From the NCBI RefSeq assembly GCF_027307225.1, contig NZ_DAHUXJ010000059.1:1-45192 (forward strand): a stretch of DNA of 45,192 bases, written 5' to 3'. This document shows, piece by piece, positions 30,015-39,605 of this stretch. The notes under the pieces were generated by a model that was given only the letters and a program-made list of their open reading frames with translations, was not told the DNA's origin and searched no databases. The translations under genes were made by a program, and so were the position numbers. Source of the stretch: Bradyrhizobium sp. (lineage in GTDB: Bacteria > Pseudomonadota > Alphaproteobacteria > Rhizobiales > Xanthobacteraceae). The first letter of the stretch is position 1. Each line of letters opens with the position of its first letter.

Positions 30015-30311
30015 CGAAACTCGCAGCTCCAAAACTGACCGACGAACAGAACGACACGCGGTATGCTTCGGTTCCCAAAAATCCCGTTCTCAAATTAATA
30101 TTAGCTCCACTTCACCCGCTCGGCGGCCGCGGCACGATCCCGCAGCGGCACCACCGGCACTCCTCGGCTGCGATCCCGAATTTTTCAGCCAAACCCGGCT
30201 TCCGGCACTGCCCAATAAATGGGAGAAAGGCGGCACAATTCAGTAAAGTCCTCCGTCAAATGATGATATGTCCGATCGAGCCGTCGCGCGGCATTGAGGA
30301 AGAAAAATAAA
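30015..30311. other. Intergenic, nothing recognised
   Basis: No coding frame with normal codon use and no clear palindrome is seen. The promoter of the fumarylacetoacetate-hydrolase-family gene should be here, and its ribosome site GAGGAAG is at the 3' edge. A short AT-rich run (about 30091-30108) is the only local contrast. Confidence 0.4.
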
Positions 30312-31172
30312 ATGAGACTCGCAAGCTATCTCCGGAATGGCGCGCCGCAATACGGCGCGGTGGTGGGCACTGGCGTTGTTGATCTCAGCCGGCGGATCGG
30401 CCGCGACTTCCCGGACCTGAAGGCCTTGATCGCCCGCGATGGCTTGAGCGCCGCGCGGGACACGATTGCAGGCCAGGCTCCCGATCACCCCTTGGCAGAG
30501 TTGACCTTGCTGCCGCCAGTCGACACACCGGAAAAGCTCTGGTGCATCGGCGTCAACTACATGGACCGCAACGCCGAGTACAAAGACAGTTCCGACCTGC
30601 CGAAATATCCGAGCCTCTTCGTCCGCAATTCGTCTTCCGTGGTCGGTTCGGGACAGCCGATCGAAAAGCCGAAAGTGTCCGATCAACTCGATTACGAAGG
30701 CGAACTCGTCATCGTGATCGGCAAGCCGGGGCGCCACATTCCGCGCGAACAGGCATGGTCGCATATCTTCGGAATGACGCTCTGCAACGAGGGCAGCGTG
30801 CGAGACTGGCTGCGTCACGGCAAGTTCAACGTGACCCAGGGTAAGAATTTCGACCGGTCCGGCAGCATAGGCCCATGGATCGTCACATCCGACGAATGCG
30901 ATCCGCGCGGCCCTCATGACATTGCCACCCGCGTCAACGGCGAGACGAGGCAGCAGGACACCACCGAGCGGCTGATGTTCCCGTTTGACTTCCTCATCGC
31001 CTATCTCTCGACCTTCGCAACGCTCAAGCCGGGCGACATGATCGCGACCGGCACGCCTACCGGCGCTGGCGCCCGCTTCGATCCCCCGCGCTGGTTGAAA
31101 CCCGGAGACGTGGTCGAAGTGGAATCGTCGCGTATCGGCGTGCTCAGCAATGCGGTGGTTGCCGAGAAGTAG
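30312..31172 (+). CDS. Fumarylacetoacetate hydrolase family protein
   Basis: A 286-residue protein from the ATG at 30312 with GAGGAAG upstream. The N-terminal cap is followed by the FAH fold. This has C-I-G-V-N-Y-M-D-R-N-A-E, then P-S-L-F-V-R-N-S-S-S-V-V, the metal ligands in D-Y-E-G-E-L-V-I-V-I-G, and K-N-F-D-R-S-G-S-I-G-P-W. The end has the conserved G-D-M-I-A-T-G-T-P-T-G-A-G. Members hydrolyse or isomerise beta-diketo or oxo-dienoic acids (homoprotocatechuate and gentisate routes, acylpyruvates, oxaloacetate decarboxylation). Together with the neighbouring decarboxylase it supports an aromatic-acid or keto-acid pathway. The substrate is unassigned. Confidence 0.9.
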   Translation: MRLASYLRNGAPQYGAVVGTGVVDLSRRIGRDFPDLKALIARDGLSAARDTIAGQAPDHPLAELTLLPPVDTPEKLWCIGVNYMDRNAEYKDSSDLPKYPSLFVRNSSSVVGSGQPIEKPKVSDQLDYEGELVIVIGKPGRHIPREQAWSHIFGMTLCNEGSVRDWLRHGKFNVTQGKNFDRSGSIGPWIVTSDECDPRGPHDIATRVNGETRQQDTTERLMFPFDFLIAYLSTFATLKPGDMIATGTPTGAGARFDPPRWLKPGDVVEVESSRIGVLSNAVVAEK

Positions 31173-31354
31173 GCGCTATTCACCCGTCTCATCTCGACAA
31201 ATCAGGACCGCTTTTTTCAAGGTAGCGCTGGAAACGCCGGTCCAATATGTAGGTTATTGGCGCAGAGGAACCCGAAGGCTTACGCCAGCCGCACGGCGGC
31301 CAATTCGGATTTCGGACGAATTTCGCGCAAACGGTGCGACAAGAGGCCTTAACC

Positions 31355-33697
31355 ATGCTCGACTCCAAGGTTGCCGAAAGGAACAGAGAAGCGGAGACAG
31401 GCTTCGCCCCACACACCTCCCACTGGGGAGCGTTCTCGGCCCGGATGCGGGACGGCCAACTCGAAGTCAGGCCGCACGAAGGCGACCCGGATCCGAACGA
31501 GATCATCCAGAATTTCCCGGCCGCGCTGCATCATCGCGCGCGTGTCGCACGGCCGATGGTTCGAAAAGGCTGGCTGGAGAATGGACCGGGCGCAGACGAG
31601 CGGCGCGGACGCGATGAGTTTGTTCCGCTGTCCTGGGATGAGGCGCTTGACCTGCTCGGCAAGGAACTCGGCCGCGTGCGCGACTGCGCCGGGCCTGGAG
31701 CCACCTTCGGCGGCTCGTACGGCTGGGCAAGCGCCGGCCGGTTCCACCATGCCCAGAGCCAGATCCACCGCTTCCTGAATATTGCCTGCGGCGGCTATGT
31801 GAAATCGGTCAATAGCTATTCCTCGGGATCGTCACAGGTCCTGATCCCGCACATCATCGGCGACTACGAGGGCATGACCAAGCGCAACGTCACCTGGGAG
31901 CAGATCTCTGAGCACAGCGAAATCGTGCTCGCTTTCGGTGGGATGGCTTTGAAGAACTCGATGGTCGCCGGCGGCAGCATCAGCAAACACGTCGAGCGCG
32001 GCGCGATGCGGCGCGCGGCCGAACGCGGCTGCCATTTCGTGCTGGTCAGCCCCCTGCGGGTAGACCTGCCGGACGAGGCGAAAGCCGAGTGGCTCTCGTG
32101 CATTCCAGGCAGCGACACCGCGCTGATGATGGGGATCGTCCATACCCTCGTCGTTGAAGGCAAGCACGACCGCTCCTTCCTTGAGCGCTATACCGCTGGC
32201 TGGCAAATCTTCGAGCGGTATTTGCTTGGCGAGACGGATGGCCAGCCAAAGGATGTCGCGTGGGCGGCTACCCTCACCGGCGTCGCTGCTGACGAGATCG
32301 TGGCGCTCGCTCGCCGTCTCCACGGCAAACGCGCGCTCATCGTCGTCTCGCATTCGCTGCAGCGCGCCGAGCACGGCGAGCAGCCGGTATGGATGGGCAT
32401 GGTGCTTGCGGCTGCGCTGGGACAGATCGGCTTGCCTGGCGGCGGCTATAATTATGCGCTTGGCGCGATCGCCTATTACGGGCGCCGTTACAATGCGGTG
32501 CCTGTGCCGACCTTTTCGCAAGGGAAGAACGGCGTGCGCGATTTCATTCCGGTCGCGCGCATCGCCGACATGCTGCTGCATCCCGGCGAGACCTATCGAT
32601 ACAACGGTCAGAGCAGAACCTATCCCGAGATCAAGCTGGTCTACTGGGCGGGAGGCAACCCCTTCCATCACCACCAGGACCTCAATCGTCTGCGCAAGGC
32701 TTTCGCACGCCTGGACACGCTGGTGGTCCATGAACTGGCCTGGACCGCAACGGCGCGCCACGCCGACTTCGTCCTGCCCTGCACGATGACGCTCGAGCGC
32801 GAGGACATCGGCGGAAACTCCAACGACCCATTGCTTGTGCCGATGCACTCCGTCGCCGCGCCCTATGGCGAGGCGCGTGACGACTACGCGATCTTCGCGG
32901 ACCTTGCCGAGCGTCTCGGCGCGCGCGAGGCTTTCACCGAAGGACGTAGTGTGCGTCAGTGGCTCGAGCATCTCTACGAGCCGACCCGCGAGGCGCTCGC
33001 CGCGGCCGGACTGCCCGCACCGAGCTTTGCCGAATTCTGGGCCGGCAACGGCTATCTCCTGCCGCAGCAAGCCGATGACGGCGGATATCTGCGCGCCTTC
33101 CGCGACGATCCCAATGCGAATCCGCTGCCAACATCCAGCGGAAAACTGGAAATTTATTCGGAGACCATCGCAAGCTTCGGAGAAGCCGACTGTCCGGGCC
33201 ACCCCGCCTGGCTCGGGCCGGTCTACGTTCCCGACAAGAGCACACCCTATGTGCTGGTCGCCAACCAGCCACGCACGCGGCTGCACAGCCAGCTCGATTT
33301 CGGCGGGCACAGCGGCGCTTCGAAGCACCGGGGCCGCGAGGTGGCAACCATGCACCGCGACGATGCGAAGTCGCGCGGCATTTCAGAGGGCGACATTATC
33401 CGCTTGTCCAATGAACGCGGTGCCTGCCTCGCGAGTGTTACCCTGACGGACGGCATTCGGCGCGGCGTGATCCAGCTTCCGACCGGCGCCTGGTATGACC
33501 CCGCCGATCCGCAGGAAGACAAACCGCTCTGCGTTCACGGCAATCCAAACGTCCTGACCCGCGACGTCGGAACGTCGGCGCTGGCCCAGGGCTGCACCGG
33601 GCAACTGACGACGGTTCAGGTGCAGCGTTTCGACGGCAACCTGCCGCCGATCCAGGCCTATGACCCACCGGCGGCGTCGTATGTTCCCGCCGCCTAG
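31355..33697 (+). CDS. BisC/TorA-type molybdopterin oxidoreductase
   Basis: A 780-residue protein from the ATG at 31355 (AGAGG upstream). It lacks an N-terminal [4Fe-4S] Cys motif and opens with H-T-S-H-W-G-A-F-S, as in biotin sulfoxide, DMSO and TMAO reductases. The Mo-ligating Ser is S121 in G-G-S-Y-G-W-A-S-A-G-R-F-H-H-A-Q. W-A-G-G-N-P-F-H-H-H-Q-D-L-N-R and a C-terminal MGD-binding domain (N-Q-P-R-T-R-L-H-S-Q-L-D-F-G) follow. With no twin-arginine leader it should stay in the cytoplasm like BisC. It is predicted to reduce S- or N-oxides, and methionine or biotin sulfoxide are possible. No dedicated electron donor is adjacent. Confidence 0.9.
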   Translation: MLDSKVAERNREAETGFAPHTSHWGAFSARMRDGQLEVRPHEGDPDPNEIIQNFPAALHHRARVARPMVRKGWLENGPGADERRGRDEFVPLSWDEALDLLGKELGRVRDCAGPGATFGGSYGWASAGRFHHAQSQIHRFLNIACGGYVKSVNSYSSGSSQVLIPHIIGDYEGMTKRNVTWEQISEHSEIVLAFGGMALKNSMVAGGSISKHVERGAMRRAAERGCHFVLVSPLRVDLPDEAKAEWLSCIPGSDTALMMGIVHTLVVEGKHDRSFLERYTAGWQIFERYLLGETDGQPKDVAWAATLTGVAADEIVALARRLHGKRALIVVSHSLQRAEHGEQPVWMGMVLAAALGQIGLPGGGYNYALGAIAYYGRRYNAVPVPTFSQGKNGVRDFIPVARIADMLLHPGETYRYNGQSRTYPEIKLVYWAGGNPFHHHQDLNRLRKAFARLDTLVVHELAWTATARHADFVLPCTMTLEREDIGGNSNDPLLVPMHSVAAPYGEARDDYAIFADLAERLGAREAFTEGRSVRQWLEHLYEPTREALAAAGLPAPSFAEFWAGNGYLLPQQADDGGYLRAFRDDPNANPLPTSSGKLEIYSETIASFGEADCPGHPAWLGPVYVPDKSTPYVLVANQPRTRLHSQLDFGGHSGASKHRGREVATMHRDDAKSRGISEGDIIRLSNERGACLASVTLTDGIRRGVIQLPTGAWYDPADPQEDKPLCVHGNPNVLTRDVGTSALAQGCTGQLTTVQVQRFDGNLPPIQAYDPPAASYVPAA

Positions 33698-33709
33698 CCG
33701 GCCTGCCCC

Positions 33710-33727
33710 GACTTTCGACGGAAAGTC
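33710..33727. terminator. Hairpin between the BisC-like gene and the TRAP operon
   Basis: GACTTTC, loop GACG, GAAAGTC: a perfect 7-bp stem 12 bases past the BisC-like stop, in the gap between convergent transcripts. There is no T-run, so it is a modest terminator candidate. Confidence 0.4.
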
Positions 33728-33793
33728 ACGCTTTCGCTTCGACCGAAGTACGCCGCTTCGTTTTCACCGCAGGTCCTTCGCGAACAAGCGCAC

Positions 33794-35722
33794 TCAATGC
33801 CCCTCGACCAGATAGGGCACGATATCCGTGAACCACGGCACGAAGGCGACCGCCAGCACGCCGGCGATCAGCACGATCAGGTAAGGCAGCATCGCTTTGG
33901 AGGTCGCTTCGACGTCCGCCTCGGCGACGGCACATGCGATATAAAAGCAGATTCCGATCGGCGGGATGAAGATGCCGATGCCCATCGCGAGCAACATCAC
34001 CATCGCATAATGGATGCTGTCGATTCCGAGCTGCGCGGCGATGGGCAAAAGGAGAGGACCGAGGATGATCAGGACCGGAAGCCCCTCCAGCAGCGATCCG
34101 ATCGCGATCAACAGGATGATCGAGCCGATCAGAAACAGGGTGGGACTATCGCCGACCGCATGCAGTAGGTGAATGAGCGCCGCAGGCAGATTTGCGACTG
34201 TCAGCGTCCATGCGAACGAACCCGCGCAAGCGATGATGAACAGCACCATTCCCGCAAGCAGGCCGCATTCGGCGGCAATCGCAAAGAAGTTGGCGAACCC
34301 GATGCTGCGGTAAACGACGATCGAGAGGGCAAGGCCATAGAACACGGCAACGGCTGATACTTCGGTGGGGGTCGCATATCCGAACTTGATACCGACGATC
34401 ATGATCACGGGCATGATCAGGGGCAGGACCGCGCTACCGGTCGCCCGTGCGACTTCGCCCAGACTGGCGCGGGGAGCACGGGGGGTGTCGCGGCGCCATG
34501 CAAAAAAATAGATCGCAACCATCAGGAAAAGAGCGATGACCGCCGCCGGAAGGAGGCCCGCGATGAACAGTGTTCCGATCGAGATCGGGGTCACCGATCC
34601 GAGAACCAGCATGGCGATGCTCGGCGGGATCGTCTCGGACATCGCGCCCGCCGCCGACAACACGGCAGCGCCCTCTTCGGCGCGATAGCCTTGCCGCCTG
34701 AGTTCGCGCCGCAACACCGATCCGACAGCGACAACATCCGCCGCCTTCGACCCGGAAATACCGGAGACGAGATAGATGGTGACGACCACGACCTGCAGCA
34801 GTCCTCCGCGCAAATGGCCGACCAGCGCGGTCGCAAAGCGCACGAGCCGCAGGCTGATCCCGCCTTTCTCCATGATCAGCCCGGCCCAAATGAAGAATGG
34901 CAGCGTCAGCAGGATGAAATTGCTGGTGCCATCGACGGTATTTTGTGCCGCGGCGATCAAGGGCGCTGCGTCCGTGACCTGAAGAAAGAACAGCGAGCCG
35001 AGCAGCATCGAAAAGCTGACGGGCAAGCCCAGCAGGACAGCCGCGAAAAACAGCGGCAGCATGATGGTCAAACCGACGGCCATACCCGGTCGCGGAAGCG
35101 GACCTGTCGCGACGAATACCATGATTGCGACTACAAGCGGCGCCACGATGCAGACGTGACGCGCGCAGTGTTCGAACAGCAGCCGCTCAACCGAGAAGAT
35201 CGCGATCAAGCCGAGCCCGACGTTGAAGGGCAGCACGATCCAGGCGTTGCTGATCTGCAGGATTGGCGTGTAGGCGGTCAACGCCACCTTGAACAGATCG
35301 AAAGAGACCCACAGCGTGATCAGGGTTGCGCAGAGGATGAAGGCATCCACCGCAGCAGCCGTCGCGTCGCGCAACCCGGGCGCAAAGAAGCGGGTTACGA
35401 ATTGAATCGCCGTATGGTGACGCGCGCGATAGGCGAGCGCTCCTCCAAGGAACGCCACCGTCGTCAGGCAGAGCTTGGAGGCTTCGTCGGACCAGAGCAA
35501 AGACTCGGAAGATATGAAACGTATCGATATATCGGTGAGGACGACCGAAAGTTCGCCGATCAAGGCAGCGACGACCACGACGCGACCGGCAAGATCGATC
35601 AGGTCCAACGCTCGCCGGATGCCTTTCGCGAGTGCCCTGCTCTGCCAAATAACGCCGCGCCCGGAATCGGGCGCGAGCTCATGATGCGGGCTCGGGCCTG
35701 CCGCTTCTTCTGCGAGCGTCAC
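33794..35722 (-). CDS. TRAP transporter, fused small and large membrane subunits (DctQ-DctM)
   Basis: A 642-residue protein. The first codon is GTG at 35722, 15 bp after the binding-protein stop; no ATG start is available before the first helix. Residues from about 35 to 195 form the four-helix DctQ part, with L-W-S-D-E-A-S-K-L as its hallmark. The rest is the 12-helix DctM part, with L-P-F-F-I-W-A-G-L-I-M-E-K-G-G, S-G-I-S-G-S-K-A-A-D-V-V-A-V-G, S-E-T-I-P-P-S and G-I-G-I-F-I-P-P-I-G. It catalyses Na+-coupled uptake of an organic acid. QM fusions are known in this family. Confidence 0.92.
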   Translation of the reverse strand: MTLAEEAAGPSPHHELAPDSGRGVIWQSRALAKGIRRALDLIDLAGRVVVVAALIGELSVVLTDISIRFISSESLLWSDEASKLCLTTVAFLGGALAYRARHHTAIQFVTRFFAPGLRDATAAAVDAFILCATLITLWVSFDLFKVALTAYTPILQISNAWIVLPFNVGLGLIAIFSVERLLFEHCARHVCIVAPLVVAIMVFVATGPLPRPGMAVGLTIMLPLFFAAVLLGLPVSFSMLLGSLFFLQVTDAAPLIAAAQNTVDGTSNFILLTLPFFIWAGLIMEKGGISLRLVRFATALVGHLRGGLLQVVVVTIYLVSGISGSKAADVVAVGSVLRRELRRQGYRAEEGAAVLSAAGAMSETIPPSIAMLVLGSVTPISIGTLFIAGLLPAAVIALFLMVAIYFFAWRRDTPRAPRASLGEVARATGSAVLPLIMPVIMIVGIKFGYATPTEVSAVAVFYGLALSIVVYRSIGFANFFAIAAECGLLAGMVLFIIACAGSFAWTLTVANLPAALIHLLHAVGDSPTLFLIGSIILLIAIGSLLEGLPVLIILGPLLLPIAAQLGIDSIHYAMVMLLAMGIGIFIPPIGICFYIACAVAEADVEATSKAMLPYLIVLIAGVLAVAFVPWFTDIVPYLVEGH

Positions 35723-35737
35723 GGACCGGTCCGTCGG

Positions 35738-36748
35738 TCAGGCCTTTTCGACCTGCTTGAGAACCGAGTCGAACAGCTCCGCGCCGATGACGTTGCGGAA
35801 GCTATCGTAGACGCTGTGCGTCTGCTTCCTGTAGGCAGCGCGATCCACCTCGAGAATGCTCAAGCCCTTCTGCTTGAGGAATTCACTGGTCTCCGCCGTC
35901 TTCTCGACCATGGTCTTGCGCCAGTCGGGCGTCAGCTCCGCCGTGGCCTCGCGCAAGCTCTCTTGCAGATTTTTCGGAAGCGAATCGAATTTCCGTTTGC
36001 TGACCATCAGCACGCCGGCATTGTAGACGTGGTTGGTGAGATTGACGACCTTGACGACCTCGTAGTGTTTCGCGGCCGGCAGCGAAATGATCGGCGTTTC
36101 GATCGCTTCGATCGTTCGCTGCGAAAGCGCAAGATAGATTTCGCTGAAATCGATCGCGATTGGATTGGCGCCCAGGGCGCGATAAGTGGCTGCGAAGATC
36201 GGCCCGGGCTGCACGCGGATCTTGATCCCTTGCATATCCTTCGGCTCCGGAACCTTGCGGTCGATCGTCGACGTCACGCGCCAGCCCCAGTAACCGTAGC
36301 CCAGCGCGTAGATGCCTTTCGGGGGCATCAAGTCGGCAAGCTGTTTGCCGGTCGAGCCGTCCAGAACCTTCTCTGCGCTGGCGAGATCGGGAAACAGGAA
36401 CGGCAAATCCATTACCTGGAACTGCGGAATGAGCGTGTCGATAAATCCCGATGTGTGTGCGCACAAGTCGATGATACCGGTCTGCAGACCGGTCAGGATA
36501 TTGAGCTGGCTGCCCAGTTCACCCGTGCCGTAAACCTGGATATCGATGGCTCCATTCGTCTTCTTTTTCACATTGTCGGCAAACCGGACGAGCACCTGGT
36601 AGAGCGGGTGCACTCGCGTGTCGGCCATCGTGAGCTTCAGCGTGTAGGCCGCGGTCTGGGCAAAACCCTCGCGAGCGAGATAAGGCAATGCGACGGCTTG
36701 ACCCGCACCAATGGCGCCGGCCCTCAGCAGGGTGCGTCGGTTGATCAT
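35738..36748 (-). CDS. TRAP transporter substrate-binding protein, DctP family
   Basis: A 336-residue periplasmic binding protein. The ATG at 36748 has GCGGAGGAA upstream. The N-terminus (N-R-R-T-L-L-R-A-G) looks like a twin-arginine or Sec leader, with cleavage after G-F-A. Typical features are V-R-F-A-D-N-V-K-K-K-T-N-G, G-T-G-E-L-G-S-Q-L-N, and I-K-I-R-V-Q-P-G-P-I-F-A containing the Arg that usually binds the ligand carboxylate. F-S-E-I-Y-L-A-L-S-Q-R-T-I-E follows. It forms an operon with the fused QM gene. The retained Arg argues for a carboxylic-acid ligand. Confidence 0.92.
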   Translation of the reverse strand: MINRRTLLRAGAIGAGQAVALPYLAREGFAQTAAYTLKLTMADTRVHPLYQVLVRFADNVKKKTNGAIDIQVYGTGELGSQLNILTGLQTGIIDLCAHTSGFIDTLIPQFQVMDLPFLFPDLASAEKVLDGSTGKQLADLMPPKGIYALGYGYWGWRVTSTIDRKVPEPKDMQGIKIRVQPGPIFAATYRALGANPIAIDFSEIYLALSQRTIEAIETPIISLPAAKHYEVVKVVNLTNHVYNAGVLMVSKRKFDSLPKNLQESLREATAELTPDWRKTMVEKTAETSEFLKQKGLSILEVDRAAYRKQTHSVYDSFRNVIGAELFDSVLKQVEKA

Positions 36749-36858
36749 CGAACATTCCTCCGCGGTAGCCGCGAAAACGCGACCTCTTATTTTGATTTTG
36801 GCTCGTTCGCTGTACCCGTAGACGGTCAGGAAAAGCCAGCCCTAATCTTGATTTAGTG

Positions 36859-36873
36859 TCAGGATTTTCCTGA
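36859..36873. promoter_or_regulatory. Short palindrome upstream of the TRAP operon
   Basis: TCAGGATTTTCCTGA is a perfect palindrome with a three-base centre, and a related half TCAGGAAAA lies at 36826-36834. It is 111 bases before the binding-protein start. It could be an operator. The rest of 36749-37016 shows no gene. Confidence 0.35.
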
Positions 36874-37016
36874 AAAATGAAGCCCCGCTTCCTTTCAACC
36901 TTCTGCTAAGTCGCCGGGCTCTAAAAGCCTGAACCGCGGCATACCGCCCCGGACCATCTGGCGCCGGGATCGGCGAGCAGATCCGGGCCCTGAAAAAGGG
37001 AGCTGGTCGCGATCGC

Positions 37017-38189
37017 TCAGAGATGTTTCCGCGCCGCGAGGTTTTTCATCAGCGCGGTCAGCCCAAAATTCCAATGCTCGCATTCGTCGCTTGGGCGCAT
37101 GCGGTTGATGAGCTTGCCGAGCCTTGCCGCCTCGATCGTGACGACATCGTTGGGCTTGTGCGTGAAGCCCTGCCCCGCGACGTCGCGGTCTTTCACCGGC
37201 GCAAACATCGTGCCGAGGAATAACGCAAAGCCATCCGGGTATTGATGAACGGGCCCGATCGTCTGAGCCACGAGATCTTCGGGATCGCGGCTGATCTTGC
37301 TGATCGATGAATGCCCCTCGAGGACAAATCCGTCTTCGCCCTTCACCGTCATGTTCAAGTCCATCTTGCGAACATCGTCGAGAGTGAAAGTGCGGTCGAA
37401 AAGTCGAAGCAAAGGCCCGATGGCGCAGGATGCGTTGTTGTCCTTGGCTTTCGAGAGCAACAGCGCGGAGCGGCCCTCGAAATCGCGCAGATTGACGTCA
37501 TTGCCAAGTGTCGCACCGACGACCTTGCCGCGGCTGGACACAACGAGCACGACCTCCGGCTCCGGGTTATTCCACGTCGATTTGGGGTGAAGTCCTGCAT
37601 CCATGCCGACACCGACGGACGACATGACCGGCGCCTTGGTGAAGACCTCGGCATCGGGACCGATGCCGACTTCCAGATATTGGCTCCAGGCCTGCTGCGC
37701 GATCAGCACTTCCTTGAGATGCATCGCCTGTACCGAGCCCGGCTTCAGCTTCGACAGGTCATCCCCGACCAGCCGCACGACCTCGGCGCGGATGGCAGCC
37801 GCGGCAGCGGGATTGCCCCGCGCCTTCTCCTCGATCACGCGTTCCAGCATGGAGACTGCGAAAGTGACGCCGGCAGCCTTGAGCACTTGCAGATCGACCG
37901 GAGCGAGAAGCCAGGGCTTGGTCGGATCACGGCGATCAGGCGGCGTATTGCGGGCCAGTTCGTCAAGATCGCCGATCCTCGTACCCTTGGCCTTGCGAAG
38001 CGACGACGCCGGGTCGGCGTCCTCCGCCAAAGCGCTAACGGTCGGGAAGTCTGCCGTCACGTCGTAGACGCCGCCTTCCCGGACGGCGACAACTGACGGA
38101 CCTTGCTCGGACGGCAACCAGACCCGGCCGACCAACGTCCCACCGGTGCCGTCATCCGGCAGGATCGATGCAGCATCAAGCGATATCAC
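37017..38189 (-). CDS. FAH-superfamily protein, 2-keto-3-deoxy-acid dehydratase-like
   Basis: A 390-residue protein. The start is GTG at 38189 with GGGAG eight bases upstream. The N-terminal region (S-I-L-P-D-D-G-T-G-G-T-L-V-G-R-V-W) and the length match the long FAH branch that includes dehydratases of 2-keto-3-deoxy-pentonates, rather than the 280-residue hydrolases. The catalytic core has E-V-G-I-G-P-D-A-E-V-F-T-K, the metal ligands around N-N-P-E-P-E-V-V-L-V-V, and G-N-D-V-N-L-R-D-F-E-G-R-S. It would give an alpha-ketoglutarate semialdehyde-type product from a sugar acid. It is divergent from the Liv-type importer. The family is secure; the reaction is an inference. Confidence 0.87.
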   Translation of the reverse strand: MISLDAASILPDDGTGGTLVGRVWLPSEQGPSVVAVREGGVYDVTADFPTVSALAEDADPASSLRKAKGTRIGDLDELARNTPPDRRDPTKPWLLAPVDLQVLKAAGVTFAVSMLERVIEEKARGNPAAAAAIRAEVVRLVGDDLSKLKPGSVQAMHLKEVLIAQQAWSQYLEVGIGPDAEVFTKAPVMSSVGVGMDAGLHPKSTWNNPEPEVVLVVSSRGKVVGATLGNDVNLRDFEGRSALLLSKAKDNNASCAIGPLLRLFDRTFTLDDVRKMDLNMTVKGEDGFVLEGHSSISKISRDPEDLVAQTIGPVHQYPDGFALFLGTMFAPVKDRDVAGQGFTHKPNDVVTIEAARLGKLINRMRPSDECEHWNFGLTALMKNLAARKHL

Positions 38190-38337
38190 GCGCGCTTCTC
38201 CCGTTTCATCGTTCGCGACTTTCGTTGTAAACGATTTCAGAGCGGGAGGACAAACCCGAAGAAAGCGCGTATCGTCTGCGCTGCATCAATAGCAAAGGGC
38301 CGCATCAACGCGACCCGATAGAAAAACGGGAGGATCC

Positions 38338-39582
38338 ATGAAGAAAACCCTCGGGGGATTTGGCATCAACCGCCGGACCTTGTTGACGGGCGCCGCGGTT
38401 GGCGCCGTGCAACTTGCGACCCCATTCGTGATCACCGCGCGCGCCGCGGAATCCGTCAAAATCGGCCTCCTGCTACCGAAGGCCGGCCCCTATGCGGTGC
38501 AGGGTGAAATCGGCCACCAGGGCGCGCAGATCGCGATCGACGATTTCAGCGGCCACGTGCTCGACCGTCCGATCGAATTGGTGTGGCTCGATGAGTCGTC
38601 GCCGCAATCCACACAGCAGAACATGCACAAGCTTCTGGAGGAAGAGAAGGTCGTCGCGGTTCAGGGCGGCGTGTCCAGCGGCGACGTGCTGGCGATCATG
38701 CCGGTCGCGGAACGCGCACAGAAACTGCTCATGGCGAGCGGCCCGAACGCCACCGAAATTACAGGCAAGAATTGCAGCAAGTACACGTTTCGTGTCGATC
38801 TGCCGAACAAGGTCACGGTCAACGCCGTCTATCCCTTGCTGAAGCAGCGCGGCAAGAAGTGGTACTTCGTTGTAGCATCCTATGCCTGGGGCATCGACGC
38901 CTACAACCAGATGAAGGAGGTTGTGGTCAAGGACGGCGGCAACGTGGTCGGCTACGACCAGGCGCCGCTCGGCACCACCGACTTCAGCTCATACCTGCTC
39001 AAGGTGCGTCAGGCCAAGCCGGATGTGGTCTATGTGGGCCTCGGCGGCACAGACCTCACCAACTTCCTGAAGCAAATGAAGGAAATTGGCCTCACCAATC
39101 AGGTGGCGTTGTCGTCGCCGATCGTGAATGACACCGATCTATGGGCTGCCGGCCCCGAAGCTGCTTTCGGAACCTATCCGAAGATCTGGAACTACACCGG
39201 CGCGCACCTGACCAAGCGCGGCACTGAGTTCGTGGAAGCTTTCCGGAAGAAATACAACCAGCCGCCGGAATCTGAAGGATGGCAGGACTGGTTCGCCATG
39301 ACGTCGATCCTGACCGCGATCAAGGAGACCAAGTCGACCGACACGCCCAAGCTGGTCGGCTTCCTCGAAGAGCACAAGTTCGAAGGCTACAAGGATACGC
39401 CGATCTTCTTCCGCAACTTCGACCATCAGCTCGTGCAGCCGTTGCTGGTCGCGCAGGTGAAGGAGAAAATTACCGACAAGTACGACTATTTCGACATCAA
39501 GAGCGAGTATCCCAAAGACGCAGCCGCCCTCGCTGCAGCCTACGGAACCCAGGCAGAGATCGGCTGTACCTTCAAGAGCTGA
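38338..39582 (+). CDS. Branched-chain-type ABC substrate-binding protein (LivJ/LivK fold)
   Basis: A 414-residue protein. The ATG at 38338 follows GGGAGGATCC. The twin-arginine-like leader I-N-R-R-T-L-L-T-G is cleaved after A-R-A. The Peripla_BP_6 features are V-K-I-G-L-L-L-P-K-A-G-P-Y-A-V-Q-G, E-E-E-K-V-V-A-V-Q-G-G-V-S-S-G, Y-A-W-G-I-D-A-Y-N-Q and a final W-Q-D-W-F-A-M. Family members in rhizobia often bind aromatic acids, ureas or amides instead of amino acids. It is the first gene of a three-gene importer unit and is separated from the permease by a strong hairpin. Confidence 0.92.
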   Translation: MKKTLGGFGINRRTLLTGAAVGAVQLATPFVITARAAESVKIGLLLPKAGPYAVQGEIGHQGAQIAIDDFSGHVLDRPIELVWLDESSPQSTQQNMHKLLEEEKVVAVQGGVSSGDVLAIMPVAERAQKLLMASGPNATEITGKNCSKYTFRVDLPNKVTVNAVYPLLKQRGKKWYFVVASYAWGIDAYNQMKEVVVKDGGNVVGYDQAPLGTTDFSSYLLKVRQAKPDVVYVGLGGTDLTNFLKQMKEIGLTNQVALSSPIVNDTDLWAAGPEAAFGTYPKIWNYTGAHLTKRGTEFVEAFRKKYNQPPESEGWQDWFAMTSILTAIKETKSTDTPKLVGFLEEHKFEGYKDTPIFFRNFDHQLVQPLLVAQVKEKITDKYDYFDIKSEYPKDAAALAAAYGTQAEIGCTFKS

Positions 39583-39605
39583 CGGAGCCTGCTTTCCTCC
39601 CTTCT

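Noticed and set aside
31832..33355. 507-codon minus-strand open frame
   Set aside because: It lies entirely within the BisC-like gene on the other strand; the composition is that of a shadow frame.
34691..36856. 721-codon plus-strand open frame
   Set aside because: It is antisense to the TRAP genes, has no domain sense, is rich in Arg, Asp, Gln and His in the way of a high-GC shadow frame, and has no ribosome site.
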